64,000 nucleotides of DNA. It comes from Pegoplata infirma (lineage: Eukaryota; Arthropoda; Insecta; Diptera; Anthomyiidae). Positions 46,320 through 57,875 of the stretch are shown piece by piece. Within the stretch, counting starts at the first letter, position 1. Every line of letters starts with the position of its first letter. The DNA is taken from the NCBI GenBank assembly GCA_963921195.1, contig OY992536.1:179002995-179066994 (forward strand). Direction: 5' to 3'. The notes under the pieces were generated by a model. It saw only the letters and a list, made by a program, of their open reading frames with translations, had not been told where the DNA came from and made no database searches. The position numbers and the translations under genes were made by a program.

Positions 46320-46518
46320 TTTTAATAATTTTTATCTCATGATCAATTATTTTTTTTATTCTTTTTGTTTAATTACAACTCATCTTGAATAATTTCCACC
46401 TAATCGAGAACTTATAACAATGAGTTGTAGCTAAAAAAACAAGGGTTCTGGTAGGAATCGAGCCCACTACCCCCTCGTTGAAAGGCTAAAACGCTACCAA
46501 CTAAACTACATTGGCCCC
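46320..46518 (-). repeat. SINE-like unit with tRNA-like head
   Basis: Head 46443-46518, minus strand: GGGGCCAATGTAGTTTAGTT, A box TAGTTTAGTTGG, T arm GTGGG/CTCGATT/CCTAC with one wobble pair. It has the same layout and orientation as 44880-45087 about 1.43 kb away. Acceptor-stem pairing is poor. Confidence 0.6.
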
Positions 46519-48644
46519 AAAAAGAGAGTACTTAACTATGATGCTTTCCCAGCACATAAGCGACTATATAAAGTACTTTGCCCTCTCCCTTGCGTATTTT
46601 TCTGCCTGGGTTATTTTTCATTTAAATGTACGTAATTAACCTGCACAAATATCTTACAATTTTTATAATTTTGAGAGTTATATTTTAAATTGCACTTTAA
46701 TGTTGTAAAATAATTAAAATATTTTCAAGCTGTAATTTTCAAAATTATAAATGTTTACTTAAAAATTCTCCATTAGTTAATTCATTATAATTTAAAGTTT
46801 ATTTTAATAATCACTTTTTTGAGTAATTTGCAAACTATTTAACATGCTTCTTACTACGGGTATCTATCTATCTACTTACCTACATATATAATTTACTTGT
46901 TGTAACAAAAAGGTAAACATCGTTTCCATATAATTATGCAAAATATTTATGCAATGAATTTAAAGATATTTATGGGGTTAGTAGCAGCAAAAATTTGTGA
47001 AAATTTAGTTGTATGAACTTTTTTTTTTTATTTGAACATTGTTTAAAAATGTGAGTTGATAAAAATGTTTTAACTAAATTTTAAGGTCGTAACCAAACGA
47101 AGCCGAAGTTTAAACTTGGACCAAAACTACAACTTTGCCCTTAAATTTGTGTAATAAAGTCTTCTTTCTTAACCCCTACGGTTTTCTTCGTAACATGATT
47201 CCAAACAAAAGTTCAGTCCAAATGCTGTTTTTGTTCGTAATTTTTTAGATGTGGCATATTTCGCTTTTGGGGCCCCATTTTGGACCTCATTTGAGGATAC
47301 AATGGGGCCCTAATTTTTAATCCAAATTTCAAAATTCGTGGAATTTTTAAATGCCCATAACTCTGCAAATTCTGCAGATACAAAAAAAAAACTTAAAGGC
47401 ATTTTTGTAGTCCTTAACCCGTAGAATATGACCACCGAAGATACGTTTAAAAAAAAATTTACTTATTTAAAAAAAATATTTTTCCTCTGTATAAAAACAA
47501 TTAAACTTAACTGAAGTAGTATTTCACTTACTTTTAACATATATTTAATTTTTTTAGTAACTGCAATTTTTAGAAAAAACCTAACTTGGAATAAAAAATA
47601 GTTTCTTTGGAGCCCTTGCATGCCCGACTTTTTAAATTTAAATTTTCGAATTTCATGTCGTAATACCAATTTCCACGTTATAGCTGATTGTGGGAAAATT
47701 TATGAAAAAGTTGGAAAAAACGAAAATCATCTTTTTATAACTGGCAGGGTCCTAAATTGTTCGTTAGTATCAAAAAATGAGTGAGCTAAAATTTTGGGAC
47801 AATCGGCTAAAAATAACTCGTGCCGAAAATGGATTGAAGTTTTGGGACATTCTTATATGAAAGAAAAACCCGTTTTTCTATTTTTTGGAAAGATATTGGT
47901 GTTTGTTACTTTTTGTTAGTTTTTTGTAAAATAATATGAAAATGGTATTAAATTACCTTTCCAAAAAGACTAATAAAATTAAAATCTGATAAAAAACAAA
48001 CATTTTAAGTATACATGCCCCAGACCATTGCACTATAGGGAATTTTTAGGTATTTTCTGGCCAAAACTCTTCTAGCTGAGATATCGACCCGAAATTTGGC
48101 AAGATTGTTTGGTATGATGTTTTTAGGCCCTATATAAAAAATAGGCATGGTCGGACATGATTACAGCATCTTTTCATGACTTTAAAAAAAAGTAAATTAG
48201 TTATAAAAGTTTGTATGTATAAAACAATACTAAAAAAAATAGTTAATCTCAAAACATCATCAGTAACATAATTTACCTTCATTTTTTTGTTACTCACGAT
48301 AAAGGTAAGTCACGCGTGAGCATTTGAGACTCACGTGAATTTGATCTAAATAATTTGTCGAAAAACAATAAAAAAAATGGAACTAGTTTGTAATCCAATT
48401 TTATGAAAAATATTGCGGTGATTGTCGAGACTCACGCACATCTCACGTTAATTCAAAGTATTTGAGACACTTTAACATTTTTATATGTAAAAATTCAATT
48501 CAAACACTTGTAAAGGTATTTTAAAAATATTTTTTTTTTTTTACAAACTTTGGGGACTTCAGTGAGTAAGTGGATAAAGTTAGAGACTAACTGAAAACTA
48601 GACTTTAATTGCCATTACACTCGTCTACAATACACCTTTTAGCA
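46519..48644. other. Spacer, no gene recognised
   Basis: 2.1 kb. 47260-47310 has 'ggggccccattttggacct' and 'atggggccct' words. 48290-48500 carries CTCACG/CGTGAG words like the interior of the TAGAGATGGG elements but no termini. Open frames are short and unrecognised. Confidence 0.45.
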
Positions 48645-48725
48645 AATTTGCCCTATCTTTTACCTGAATCAAAATAATCGCCAAAAACGATTTGGCAAGT
48701 ATACTTGCCTGTGGTCGTCAAAGGG
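48645..48725. mobile_element. piggyBac-like right terminus (solo)
   Basis: Ends CTGTGGTCGTCAAAGGG followed by TTAA (48726-48729). Just inside is a perfect 16-bp palindrome GGCAAGTATACTTGCC (48694-48709). The same 80 bp occurs in opposite orientation at 60772-60850. No partner end is found to its left. Confidence 0.65.
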
Positions 48726-48762
48726 TTAAAATACACATATTCTATTACAAAGCATGATAATA

Positions 48763-49492
48763 CAAGTAAGAAAGTTATAGTTGGTCAAGACCGACCATAT
48801 GATACCCTTCACCAGTGTTTTCCGGAAAATGGGTCCCAAATCCAAACATGGACCGATTGTATCTGTCTTTTATTAGATCTTTATTTAGTGTACAAAACAC
48901 ACACAGATCAAATTTTCGTGGAATTGGTTTATTTTTTTGTCAATAGACGATTTTAACTAAATATCGGTCGAAATTTTTATATGGGGGACTAAGTCCAAAA
49001 ATGGTCCAATTTTATTCCGATTTGATTTGGATACTAAAGTACACGTTTAACAACTAAAAATAAAATTTTTATCAAATATTTTAATTTTTAGGAATTTTGA
49101 GGGAATTATGCGAATATCGGAAAGGTGGTTTGTATGGGGACTACCAGAAGGACTGACCCGATTCCTTTGAAATTTGGAATGGTGATTTGTGCATACAAAA
49201 TTTGATTACCTGCTGAATTTCAAAGCCATATCAATTATAATACGGTTATTAGAGTCATTTAAGCCGAATCCAATTGCGACCTGTATCGTGCTTAAACCGA
49301 TAGATGGACAGACGGACGGACGGACGGACGGACGGACAGACAGACAGACGGACATCGCTAAATAGACTCAAAAAGTAATTCTGAGTCGATCGGTATACTT
49401 GAAGGTAGGTCTAGGACCAATATTTCGGGTAGTTACAAACATCAGCACAAACTCATTATACCCTGTACCACAGAGTGGTGTAGGGTATAAAA
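48763..49492 (-). repeat. HP-family repeat, copy 10
   Basis: Full-length GGTCAAGACC-subtype copy. It has an ACAAGTAAGAAAGTTATAG end, hairpin, 'atgatacccttcaccag', and an expanded GACGGACG/GACAGACA core (49307-49352). The far end is ATACCCTGTACCACAGAGTG with 'gtagggtataaaaa', itself a strong palindrome. Confidence 0.8.
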
Positions 49493-50238
49493 AATAAAAA
49501 TATAGATCATATTTTATATCTATCATAAAACGCTTTTTTTGCGAAATTTCTACAAAATATATTTAATAATAACAATAATATTAAAAACCTTCAACAAGTA
49601 ACTTACAATAAATAATTTCAAAATTTTAGTTAAAAATAAATTTGAAAAAGATGCACTTCCGTAAAACTTAAATGCCATTTCCCCATGGAGCCTCATGGAC
49701 TAGCTGGCATATACATCTTGCGTAGAAAGAGTTCCTCTATGCTGTGTATAGTTATGGGAGTATGCAATTATAAGCAAAAAAAGTTGTAATCCAAAAAAAA
49801 TTAAATTTAAGAAAAAAAAATTAAAAAAATTAATTAAATAATTATATAATATAAGAATCTGCATTTTAAAATAATAACTTCTGCACACAAAAATAATTTG
49901 GTCTATTGCTAATAAAAATACATTTTATAGGATTTTTTAATAGTTGTTTAAGTATGTTAATATTGCAATTAATTTTGTCCCCCAAAACAAAAAAAAAAAA
50001 CATTATTAAAAATTTAGATTTGAACCCTTCTAACTAGCGGTAAAAGGGTTTGGTTGACAAAAAAATGTATCCTAGCATACTTTAAAATAGTTTACTTCAA
50101 AATGGCATCACAAAGAAAAGTATTGTGACACATAAAATTTGGACTTTTGGCCAACAATTCCTTTTAAATTCCCTATAGTGCATTGTATGGGTTTTAAAGC
50201 CAGAATTTAAAAATTTTCAAAATTTTTAGGCAAAAAAA
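49493..50238. other. A+T-rich spacer
   Basis: No gene or TE end recognised. Confidence 0.45.
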
Positions 50239-50403
50239 TGAAAAATGCCTGCGAATTTTGTACTGTTGCCCAAAACATTAAATCATGATAATGTTTTGCG
50301 GAAGATTTGGGTGTACTTGCCAAAGCAAAGTTTTTTTTTAGAAAAACTAATGTTATATTACTTTGCAATTCCATGCAAAATGAATTGAAATATCAGTCGA
50401 GGA
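50239..50403 (+). repeat. Dispersed repeat, twin of 23905-24063
   Basis: 'gcctgcgaattttgtactgt', 'catgataatgttttgcgg' and 'gaaatatcagtcgagga' match in order and orientation. At 50404 this copy is followed by a hAT-like element instead of the 'ccccattaaaaacc' seen at 24064. Confidence 0.75.
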
Positions 50404-50925
50404 TAGGCTTGTGCATAATCGTTTGAGTGAGCGCTCATTTTCGCTCATTTCAGATAAAAGACCTAGTTCGTTCATCTAGTTCAATCGCTCTTTTGTGGGT
50501 TCGTTCAACTGTTCGTGACAAATCATCTATTGGTCGTTCATCTAGTTCAAATCGGTCAATTTTTGTTTTCGTTCAACAGTTCGTGAACGAATCTTTTTGA
50601 TCATGTATGTTGTTTTGGCTTTCGTTCAAAAAATACAAAAATGTTGAAAAAAAAATAATAATTAAAAAAAATATATATACAATTTTTGTAAAAAAAAAAA
50701 CATAAATGCTAAGAAAGCGTGCCAAAGGAGGAGAAAAAACTAACGCCTAATGACAAAATTAAAAAAAAAATCAACGACAGAACTAAAAGATCAAAATGAA
50801 GTAATGACCAATTGAGCTGAATGAACGAAAAGACCTAAAAAAGCGGAAATGAACGAACTAGATAAACCGCTCAGTAAAGTGAATAGTTCAATTTAACTAG
50901 TTCGTTCGTGAACGACACAACTCTA
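50404..50925. mobile_element. hAT-like MITE rich in GTTCGTTC/GAACGAAC
   Basis: Left TAGGCTTGTGCATAATCG and right CGAACTAGTTAAA..ACAACTCTA-type termini. Subterminal 'tcgttcatctagttc' and 'gaacgaactaga' words are inverted. Flanks GTCGAGGA and GTCGAAAA agree at six of eight bases, a possible duplication. Confidence 0.5.
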
Positions 50926-52020
50926 GTCGAAAATGCTGATCAGCATCTGTGGACCAAAATCGCAGATCAGCATTTTTGAAGAAAAATCGCGTTTTTAATA
51001 TTTTTTTTTAATATTTTTAGATAACACAAACAACATTTCCCGCTTTTGAGACCAGTTTGGATAAACAAATTATTTTCATGTTTAAAAATCAGCATCTGTG
51101 GATCAAAATTGCGGTTTTAAATTTTTTAAAAAATTTTTCCAATCAAGTTCGAAAAATTTCCGAATTTTTGAGCCGGATTTGCTCAAACAATTCGGACATG
51201 AATTTTGGTCGAAATACGTGAGTTTTTCCAACTTTGCCGACTGAAGGAAGATGACCTTGAGAAATTTTTTTATTAATTTTCGCACAATCAGCTCTAACGC
51301 GGACATCATTTGCCAGGTATTACGACATGAAATTCGAAAATTTAAATTTGACGGGACGCCCAAGTAGTCACGTTTCGTACGCAGAGAATTTCATTCAAGA
51401 AAAAATCTTTTAATTTTAACATCCATCATTCAAATTTATTATTTTTCCAATCACATTTGTCTAACCTCCTTAAATTTGTCTAAAACACCAAAAAACAATG
51501 CGAAGTTTTTATGATTTATAAATTTTTAAGTAATTGCATGTGCTAATCAATCTTATAAGTTTTCAGAATTTTGATTAAGTTTTCCCCAAAAAAAATGAAT
51601 AGGCACTTACCCCTTAATAACACTTAAGGCTATTATAATGTATGATTACAATATACGATTAAATGATAAACTATCGATGTACCTAATAATATATTGACAC
51701 TTAACAACAGCTAAAATGGATGAAAGGAAGGAAAAGGTATTTGAATATTCATACGTTGCATGTATTTAATGTATATGAGTGTGTGTGTGTGTTGTGTAGT
51801 GGCATGCCATACTACGTGTATAACATACATAAAATGCTCATAAACACACACACACACACTTGCAGCCATGTAAACATAACACACATGTGCATGTGTGTTA
51901 GTGTTAATCATTTTCCTTATTGTACTTGTAATCAGGATAATTTACACAACAATGCTTAATGCTTTAGGCACAATTTACCCAAGCATAATTTACGTTTTGT
52001 AATAAAGTGAAATGAGGTTT
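50926..52020. other. Spacer with (TG)n and (CA)n tracts
   Basis: 50935-51000 has 'gctgatcagcatctgtgg' repeats. (TG)n at about 51780-51793 and (CA)n at about 51846-51858 are inverse to each other. No gene. Confidence 0.5.
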
Positions 52021-52504
52021 TTGTTGCTTCTGTTGTTGTTGTTGCTGTTGTTTTGTTGGTTTTTTTTATTATTTTTATTGTTGTTTAATGTCGTTGTTGT
52101 GTTTGTTGTTTTTGATGCTGTTTGTTGTTGTGGTTGCATTTTTTTTTTTTAGAAAACAAAAACTGCAACAAACAACACAAAAAGCAATATAATAAATATG
52201 GGAAAAAACATTTATTTATACACATATATTTTTTTTTTTCTTATAAAACATAAAAAAAAAAATAAATATAAATCCCTCTAGACCTCCAAAAAAATAACAA
52301 AAACAAAAAAAATCAAAAGGGAAAAAACTACTAGACGGTTTAGTAAACACAGCACTTAGAAATGCCATGCAGTAAAAAAAAATATTGAAATTAAGGTGAC
52401 CAGATGTTGATAAAATTTATTTAAATTAGATTTTAAAGAATTAGATAAGAGAAAAATCTGAGAGAATTTACTACTGGAAAAGTGTTACATACTGACAAGG
52501 AAGA
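52021..52504. repeat. (TTG)n-rich tract and A+T-rich spacer
   Basis: 52025-52135 is dominated by TTGTTG words with interruptions. The remainder is poly-A/T rich. No gene. Confidence 0.6.
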
Positions 52505-53042
52505 CACACAAAAAAAAAACCTTGTCACATTACTAGAAAAAGTCTAGTAATCCCATTTTACAAATATTTGACAGTTTCCTAGTTTTTTAACAAAAAGTTT
52601 TCACTCGAAATTTAAATTTTGTTGTAGTTTTACATTTTTTTTTTTGTTGTTTTACAATTTTTTTGTAATTTAACAAATTTTCAAGGTTTTTTTACAAAAA
52701 AGAAATCTAGTAAATTCACGATAATTCCTTGTAAGTTTTATTGCGCCAAAAAAGTTGTAAATTTACAATTTTATTGGTAAAAAGCTTGTAAAATTACAAA
52801 AAAAGCTCGTAATTTTTACTAGAAATTGTCGTAAAATATGAGGTAGCAAAAAATCTAGTTAAGTTACGAAAACTACTTGTAAGTTTTATCGCGTTAAAAA
52901 ATTTTAAATTTAAAATTTTTTTGGTAAAAAGCTTGAAAAATTAAAAAAATTTTGGTAAAAGGCTTTACAAGGAATTCTTGTCAAATAGGAGGTAACAAAA
53001 AAAAGTTACAAACTTTTCTTGGTTTTTTACAATTTTTTTTTT
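52505..53042. mobile_element. W-family element, inverted copy
   Basis: Starts ACACACAAAAAAAAAACCTT then 'gtcacattactagaaaaag'. 'gtaagttttatcgcgttaaa' and 'ggtaaaaagcttg' words recur. It ends 'ttcttggttttttacaattt'. It is the reverse complement arrangement of 55256-55767. Confidence 0.65.
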
Positions 53043-53699
53043 TAATGTATGAAACTTAAAATATGTATAAAAGAGACTATTCAAGAGCTGGGTTGTTTTG
53101 GCTTATTGGCCATTTCGGTGTCTTAGGACTTCAAAAAATTGGTAAAAAAATGGCGAAAAATCGTTTTTTGATTTTTCAGATATTCTTTTTAAGAAACTAT
53201 ATGATATTTGCATGTGAGAAGAAAGGTTTGTTTGATGCCAGTCCAACGATTAGATAACGTTGTAAAAATTCGACATCGATGTATACATTTTTCATTAAAA
53301 ATAAACGTTTTGGAGGGTATTTATTAGAGTTGTCAATTATTCGCCTTTCAACTTTGTTCGAATAACTCAAATAATTGTTTTTGTTCGTTCGATCAAACGA
53401 TTAAATCTTAAAAATTATTCGATTAATCGATAAGAATAACGAATAAAAAGTGGTTATTAAAAAATATTTTTATTAACAAAAAAATAAACAATTCATATAA
53501 AAAACTTAAAAATAAAATATTTAATATTTTATGAACAAAAAATAATTAAAAAACTTATAAAACAAACTTAAAATTTTAATAATTTTAGGTTGGTGGGAGT
53601 TGGCGAGGGACGTTGAGGACATATTTCCCCTCTTCATAAATGTTTACGAATTAATTTTTACGATATTTACGTCTAAGAAAACAATTTTATCATTATTGT

Positions 53700-54852
53700 G
53701 TTTTTCTGGTGGTGTTTTACTTCTTTAAGGGGGAACATTTTTCCCCTTGTCCGATTTTGCCTCCGAACTTAACCAGCCTTTGAACATAAGACGTAATCAT
53801 GCCAAACTGCAGGAGTATAGCTCTTTTATTTTGGACTGTATCATGCCTCCGCAGACGAACATCGCTAGAATGTCGTACACTCAAAAAAAAAAAAACTGTA
53901 AAGTTAGCAAAAAAAGCTTGTAAACCTACAAGAAAATTTGCTGATTTTGAACCCACAATTTTTTTGGTAAAGTTAGCAAAACCGTTTTGCTAAAAATTAG
54001 TTAACTGAAATAATTTTTATTTCAACTTAGTTCATACACATTTGAGGACCCCATTGGGTTCGGACCCAATAGGTCCAGACCCCGATGGGCCTAGACCTAG
54101 TTGGGTTCCTTAAAAATCGTCATAGTTTTTGATTCAAAATTTGTGTCCGTTTAGCTCTACCTTGCTTAGTTTTTGAGATACGTGATTTTAGGGGATCACT
54201 GGGGTCTTGAGAATTAAAAAACTCGATAACTTCAAAAATATTACTCGGAGAGCTTTTGGTTATTTTGCGGTCTTGTTCTACATGCTGAGAGCTACAAAAA
54301 TTCTTTTGGACTTTTTGTTGTGTCGGCAATATTTACCGAGATATGAGCATTTTAAAATTTTCGGGAATGCAAACTTTTTTGGATCCAAAGTTAGGTCCCA
54401 TTAGGGTCCACACATGTGAAGAGGGCCCGCGAAAGTATGGCGATTCTAAGAACCAAAAATGCCCTCCATTTTGCTCTATCTGGCTTAGTTTCCGAGATAG
54501 CGCCATTTTAAGTTTTCGGAAAATAAAAAAAAACTTACCATTTATTTTTGCTAATGTTAGCAAAAAATCTTGTAAAAATGTTGTCAACTCAATTTCAAAT
54601 TTAGCAAAAGAAATTAGTTCAAAGTTTGTTTAAAATTGCTAATGTGCTAAATGAAGTTTACAAGAATTTTTTGCTAACATGCTAATCTCAACTAAAAATT
54701 TGCTAAAAGTTAGCTAACTAGCATTAGCAAAAAAAAATTAGTAAATCTACTAACGTATTTTTTTGAGTGTAAAATAGATCACTGATCAATAATATATATA
54801 CTTTATGGGGTTCTAGACCGATATTTCTATGCTGCAGTTGGAGGGTATAAAA
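53700..54852 (-). repeat. HP-family repeat inside the hAT-like element
   Basis: 53730-53877 ('ccaaactgcaggagtatagc', 'cgaacatcgctagaatgtcg') and 54770-54852 ('atagatcactgatcaat', 'actttatggggttctagacc', 'ggagggtataaaaaa') are contiguous in other HP copies. The CACTC MITE splits them at TA. Confidence 0.7.
53878..54769. mobile_element. CACTC-family MITE, innermost level
   Basis: CACTCAAAAAAAAAAAAACT (53878) and TATTTTTTTGAGTG (to 54769), each next to TA (53876-53877, 54770-54771). The interior has 'gctaactagcattagcaaaa'-type words and 54044-54115 repeats of 'gggttcggacccaataggtc'. 54345-54515 recurs inverted at 56100-56275. Confidence 0.75.
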
Positions 54853-55255
54853 AAATAATTGTTCGATTAATTGGCATAAATTATTCGATTTATTCGTTAT
54901 TCGAAAATCGTAATTTTTAAATTAATCGAACAAGAGTTTGGTTTTGTTTGATCGATTAATCGAATTATTCTTAATCGATTGACAACTCTAGTATTTATAT
55001 GAAGACATAGACCTACGATATCCTAATGAATACGAAATAATCTTTATTTAATTTAAGTCGAGAAGTATTTTTGCTCTTGACGATGTTCCTGTTAGCTCGG
55101 TTGTTATTGAAATGTTCCCGAAGGTCCACATTGTTTCATAAGGAGACAACAAAATTTTTAAACATTCCTATGGCCGGCCGATAAGCCGAGACAACCCCAA
55201 CCTTAAAATCGTCTCTTTTATAAATATTTTAAGTTTCAGACAAATCGGTTCATAC

Positions 55256-55767
55256 ACTCAAAAAAAAACTTGTAAAATGACAAGAAAAATTTGTAACCTT
55301 TATTTTTTGCTACCTTCTATTTGACAATAATTTCTTGTGATTTTATAAGCTTTTTACCAATAATTTTATAATTTTACATGCTTTTTAACAATTAAATTGT
55401 AAATTTTCAATTTTTTTGACGCGATAAAACAAGGAGGTCTGTTGATTTTACTAGATTTTTTTCTACCTCCTATTTTACGAGAACTCCTAGTAAAAATTAC
55501 GAAATTTTTTGTAATTTTACAGGCTTTTTACCAATAAAATTGTAAATTTACAACTTTTTTGGCAAAGTAAAACTTTCAAGGAAATCTTGTGAATTTTCAA
55601 TTGTTTTGTAAAAAAAAGTTAAAAATTTGTAAAATTACAAAAAAATATTGTAAAATTAAAAAAAAAAAAACGTAAATTTCGATCGAAAATTTTTTATTAA
55701 AAAACAAGGAAAACTGTCAAATATTGGTAAAATGGGATTACGAGACTTTTTCTAGTAATTTGACAAT
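55256..55767. mobile_element. W-family element, uninterrupted copy
   Basis: Runs from ACACTCAAAAAAAAACTTGT through 'ttttgacgcgataaaac', 'cctagtaaaaattacgaaat' and 'ccaataaaattgtaaattta' to 'tttctagtaatttgacaat'. It provides the empty-site reference for the interrupted copy at 33703-36776. Confidence 0.65.
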
Positions 55768-56680
55768 TTTAAAATTTTCGACAATTTTGGTTAATTAACC
55801 AAAAAGTTTGGAAACTTTTCTTACTGTTAGGAAAAAACTTTAGTTCATGTACTGCTAAATAGTCTTCAATTTCCCATAAATGGAACTCCCCAATACATGG
55901 AAGAAATTCTTACAGCCAAAGAAATTTTACCAAATAAAAAAAAACTTCCTCTTCTTTAGTTTTAGGAAGTAATTTTCTACAAATCAGTTCATTTATCTTC
56001 TTTCATTTATCAGCTCATTATATTTATCTTCTTTCATTTATGGCGGTTTTTTCAATTATCTTAGTAAATTTTTCATAACTTGCGGATTTTTTTTCAAAAA
56101 ACTTAAAATGGCAATATCTTCAAAACTAAGCCAGATACAACAAAATGAAGGCCATCGTTGGTTACTAAATCTCCATTGTATCGCTGGGCCTCTGCAGATG
56201 TATGGACCCCCATGGGTCCTAACTTTGAATCTACAAATGTTGGAATTCCTGAAAATTTTAATGTGCTCATATCTCACGGCTCGGCCGAAACAACTACTAT
56301 ATTTCGAGTAAAATCAATTTTAAATAAATAAAACGCGGTCAAAAGTAAAAAAATTGTCATTTTAAGCTTATCTCGAAAAACGATGAGAGATATGAAAAAA
56401 TAACTTAAGACAAAATTATTCCTCTAAAAAATTGCAATAAAACTACAAATTCACATTTCGCAATTTCAATGTTTTTGTTGCCAAAAATTGCACTTTTAAC
56501 TTCCGAGCTAAAAAATTCGTGTTTTCTGTAAATAATTAAAGAATTGTTAATACCGCGATTAAAACTTCTTGTTTTACTTACTTTATTTAAATTTAATCGG
56601 ATTTGTTACAAAAACATTCAGCTTTACCACAAGAAAATAAAATAAATTTAAAATGGGCTTTTAATTTTATTTCCATACAA
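55768..56680. repeat. Spacer with an inverted dispersed repeat
   Basis: 56100-56275 ('aaaactaagccagataca', 'ggtcctaactttgaatc') is the inverse of 54345-54515 in the CACTC MITE, suggesting a shared repeat. No gene. Confidence 0.5.
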
Positions 56681-56897
56681 ATTGTTTTTGTTTTAAAATC
56701 GACTTTCAAAAAATGTATTGAAAATTTGAAATTTAAAATAAAACTTTTGTTAAAATAGACTTTTTGTTTTCTTGTGGTAAGGGCCATTATTGTTTTTGTT
56801 TTTAAAATCGACTTTCAAAAAATGTATAGAAAATTTGAAATTTAAAATAAAACTTTTATTAAAATAGACTTTTATTTTTCTATGGTACGGGCCAATA
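56681..56897 (+). repeat. Tandem duplication, 108-bp period
   Basis: 'attgtttttgtttt' starts at 56681 and again at 56789, each followed by 'aaaatcgactttcaaaaaat', 'aatttgaaatttaaaataaa' and a closing 'gg(t)a(a/c)gggcca'. Two near-identical units. Confidence 0.85.
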
Positions 56898-57430
56898 TTT
56901 TTGCAATATGTTTTTTTCTATAAATGTTTAATTGCAGCTTTGTGTGTTAATAACTCGAAAAGGAAGCGAGATATCAAAAAATTACCCATGACCAAAATTA
57001 TTCCTTGCAAAAAATTCAATAAGATTGCTCACTCACATTTGTTTGTTTTTATGGTTTTGTGAAAGAAAACACCAATTTTAACAGCGTTAAAAGGACATTC
57101 TTAACTTTAATACAAAATTTTGATTTTGAAAATCCATGGTGTCCTTCACAGGAAAACAAGACATTCAAATATAGTTTTCAAAATTTTTTGTTGAAATTTT
57201 CCAAAAAATCTTCAATATATTTTAAACAATATGGTTTTTATAAGTTTTTTCGCAAGACTTACAGTTTTCGAGCCCAAAAATGTTAAAACTCTGCCAAAAA
57301 GTCAATATTGTCAAAAAGCGCTTTTTAAACGCCCATATCTTTCAAATATTGATCCAAAAAAATCATTTACGAAGCTCTATCAAATAACCAAAAATTAACA
57401 AAATCGGTGATCCGTCAGTAAAATTTCCCA
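56898..57430. other. Spacer, no gene recognised
   Basis: A+T-rich. Short open frames without domain content. Confidence 0.45.
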
Positions 57431-57585
57431 CACTCAAAATAAATTCTCTGTCCAATCAGCAGAAAAATCTGCTGAAAATACACCCATTTTGAGCCATATG
57501 AGAAATCTGCTGATTTTAGCAGACACGGGTTGATAAATATCTGTCATAAGAGGTGAATAAATATAACAAGAAAAAAAAAAACATA

Positions 57586-57656
57586 CGCCGCCAGCCAGCA
57601 TCGAACTCGCCACCTTCCGATTTGAAAGTACACTTCTTAACCACTACGCTACGGAA
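57586..57656 (-). repeat. tRNA-like module
   Basis: Minus strand: TCCGTAGCGTAGTGGTTAAG (A-box-like TAGCGTAGTGG), anticodon-arm-like CTTTC..GGAAG, and GGCGAGTTCGATGC (B-box-like) with four of five T-stem pairs. The 3' side is CTGGCTGGCGGCG and does not pair with the 5' end as an acceptor stem. Confidence 0.55.
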
Positions 57657-57699
57657 GCTTATACTTTTATCTGGCGTTTTAGTTATTAAACATGTGTGT

Positions 57700-57875
57700 T
57701 GTTCGACAGCAGAGAAATCTGATTTTAGCAGAAATATCTGCTGATTTTAGAAGAAAAATCTGCTAATTTTAGCAGAGCAATCTGCTGATTTGAGCAGAAT
57801 AATCTGCTGATTTCAGCAGAACAATCTGCTGATTTCAGCAGAGCAATCTGCTGATTTCAGCAGAACAATCTGTTC
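57700..57875 (+). repeat. Tandem 22-bp palindromic units
   Basis: About seven units of AATCTGCTGATTTCAGCAGA plus two bases. Each unit contains the inverted words TCTGCTGA and TCAGCAGA, so the array can form repeated hairpins. Confidence 0.85.

Larger units (their letters stand above)
53325..54990. mobile_element. hAT-like element (TAGAGTTGTCAA ends)
   Basis: Left TAGAGTTGTCAATTATTCG, right TTAATCGATTGACAACTCTA, flanked by a perfect 8-bp duplication GTATTTAT (53317-53324, 54991-54998). Subterminal 'attaatcga'/'tcgattaat' words occur at both ends. No transposase. It hosts an HP repeat, which in turn hosts a CACTC MITE. Confidence 0.85.

Noticed and set aside
50396..50933. GTCGAGGA/GTCGAAAA as a firm 8-bp duplication
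   Set aside because: Two of eight bases differ and the right flank does not continue the repeat seen at 24064, so I only call it possible.
51780..51858. (TG)n and (CA)n tracts as a hairpin-forming regulatory element
   Set aside because: Ordinary microsatellites about 50 bp apart, with no further structure to support a function.
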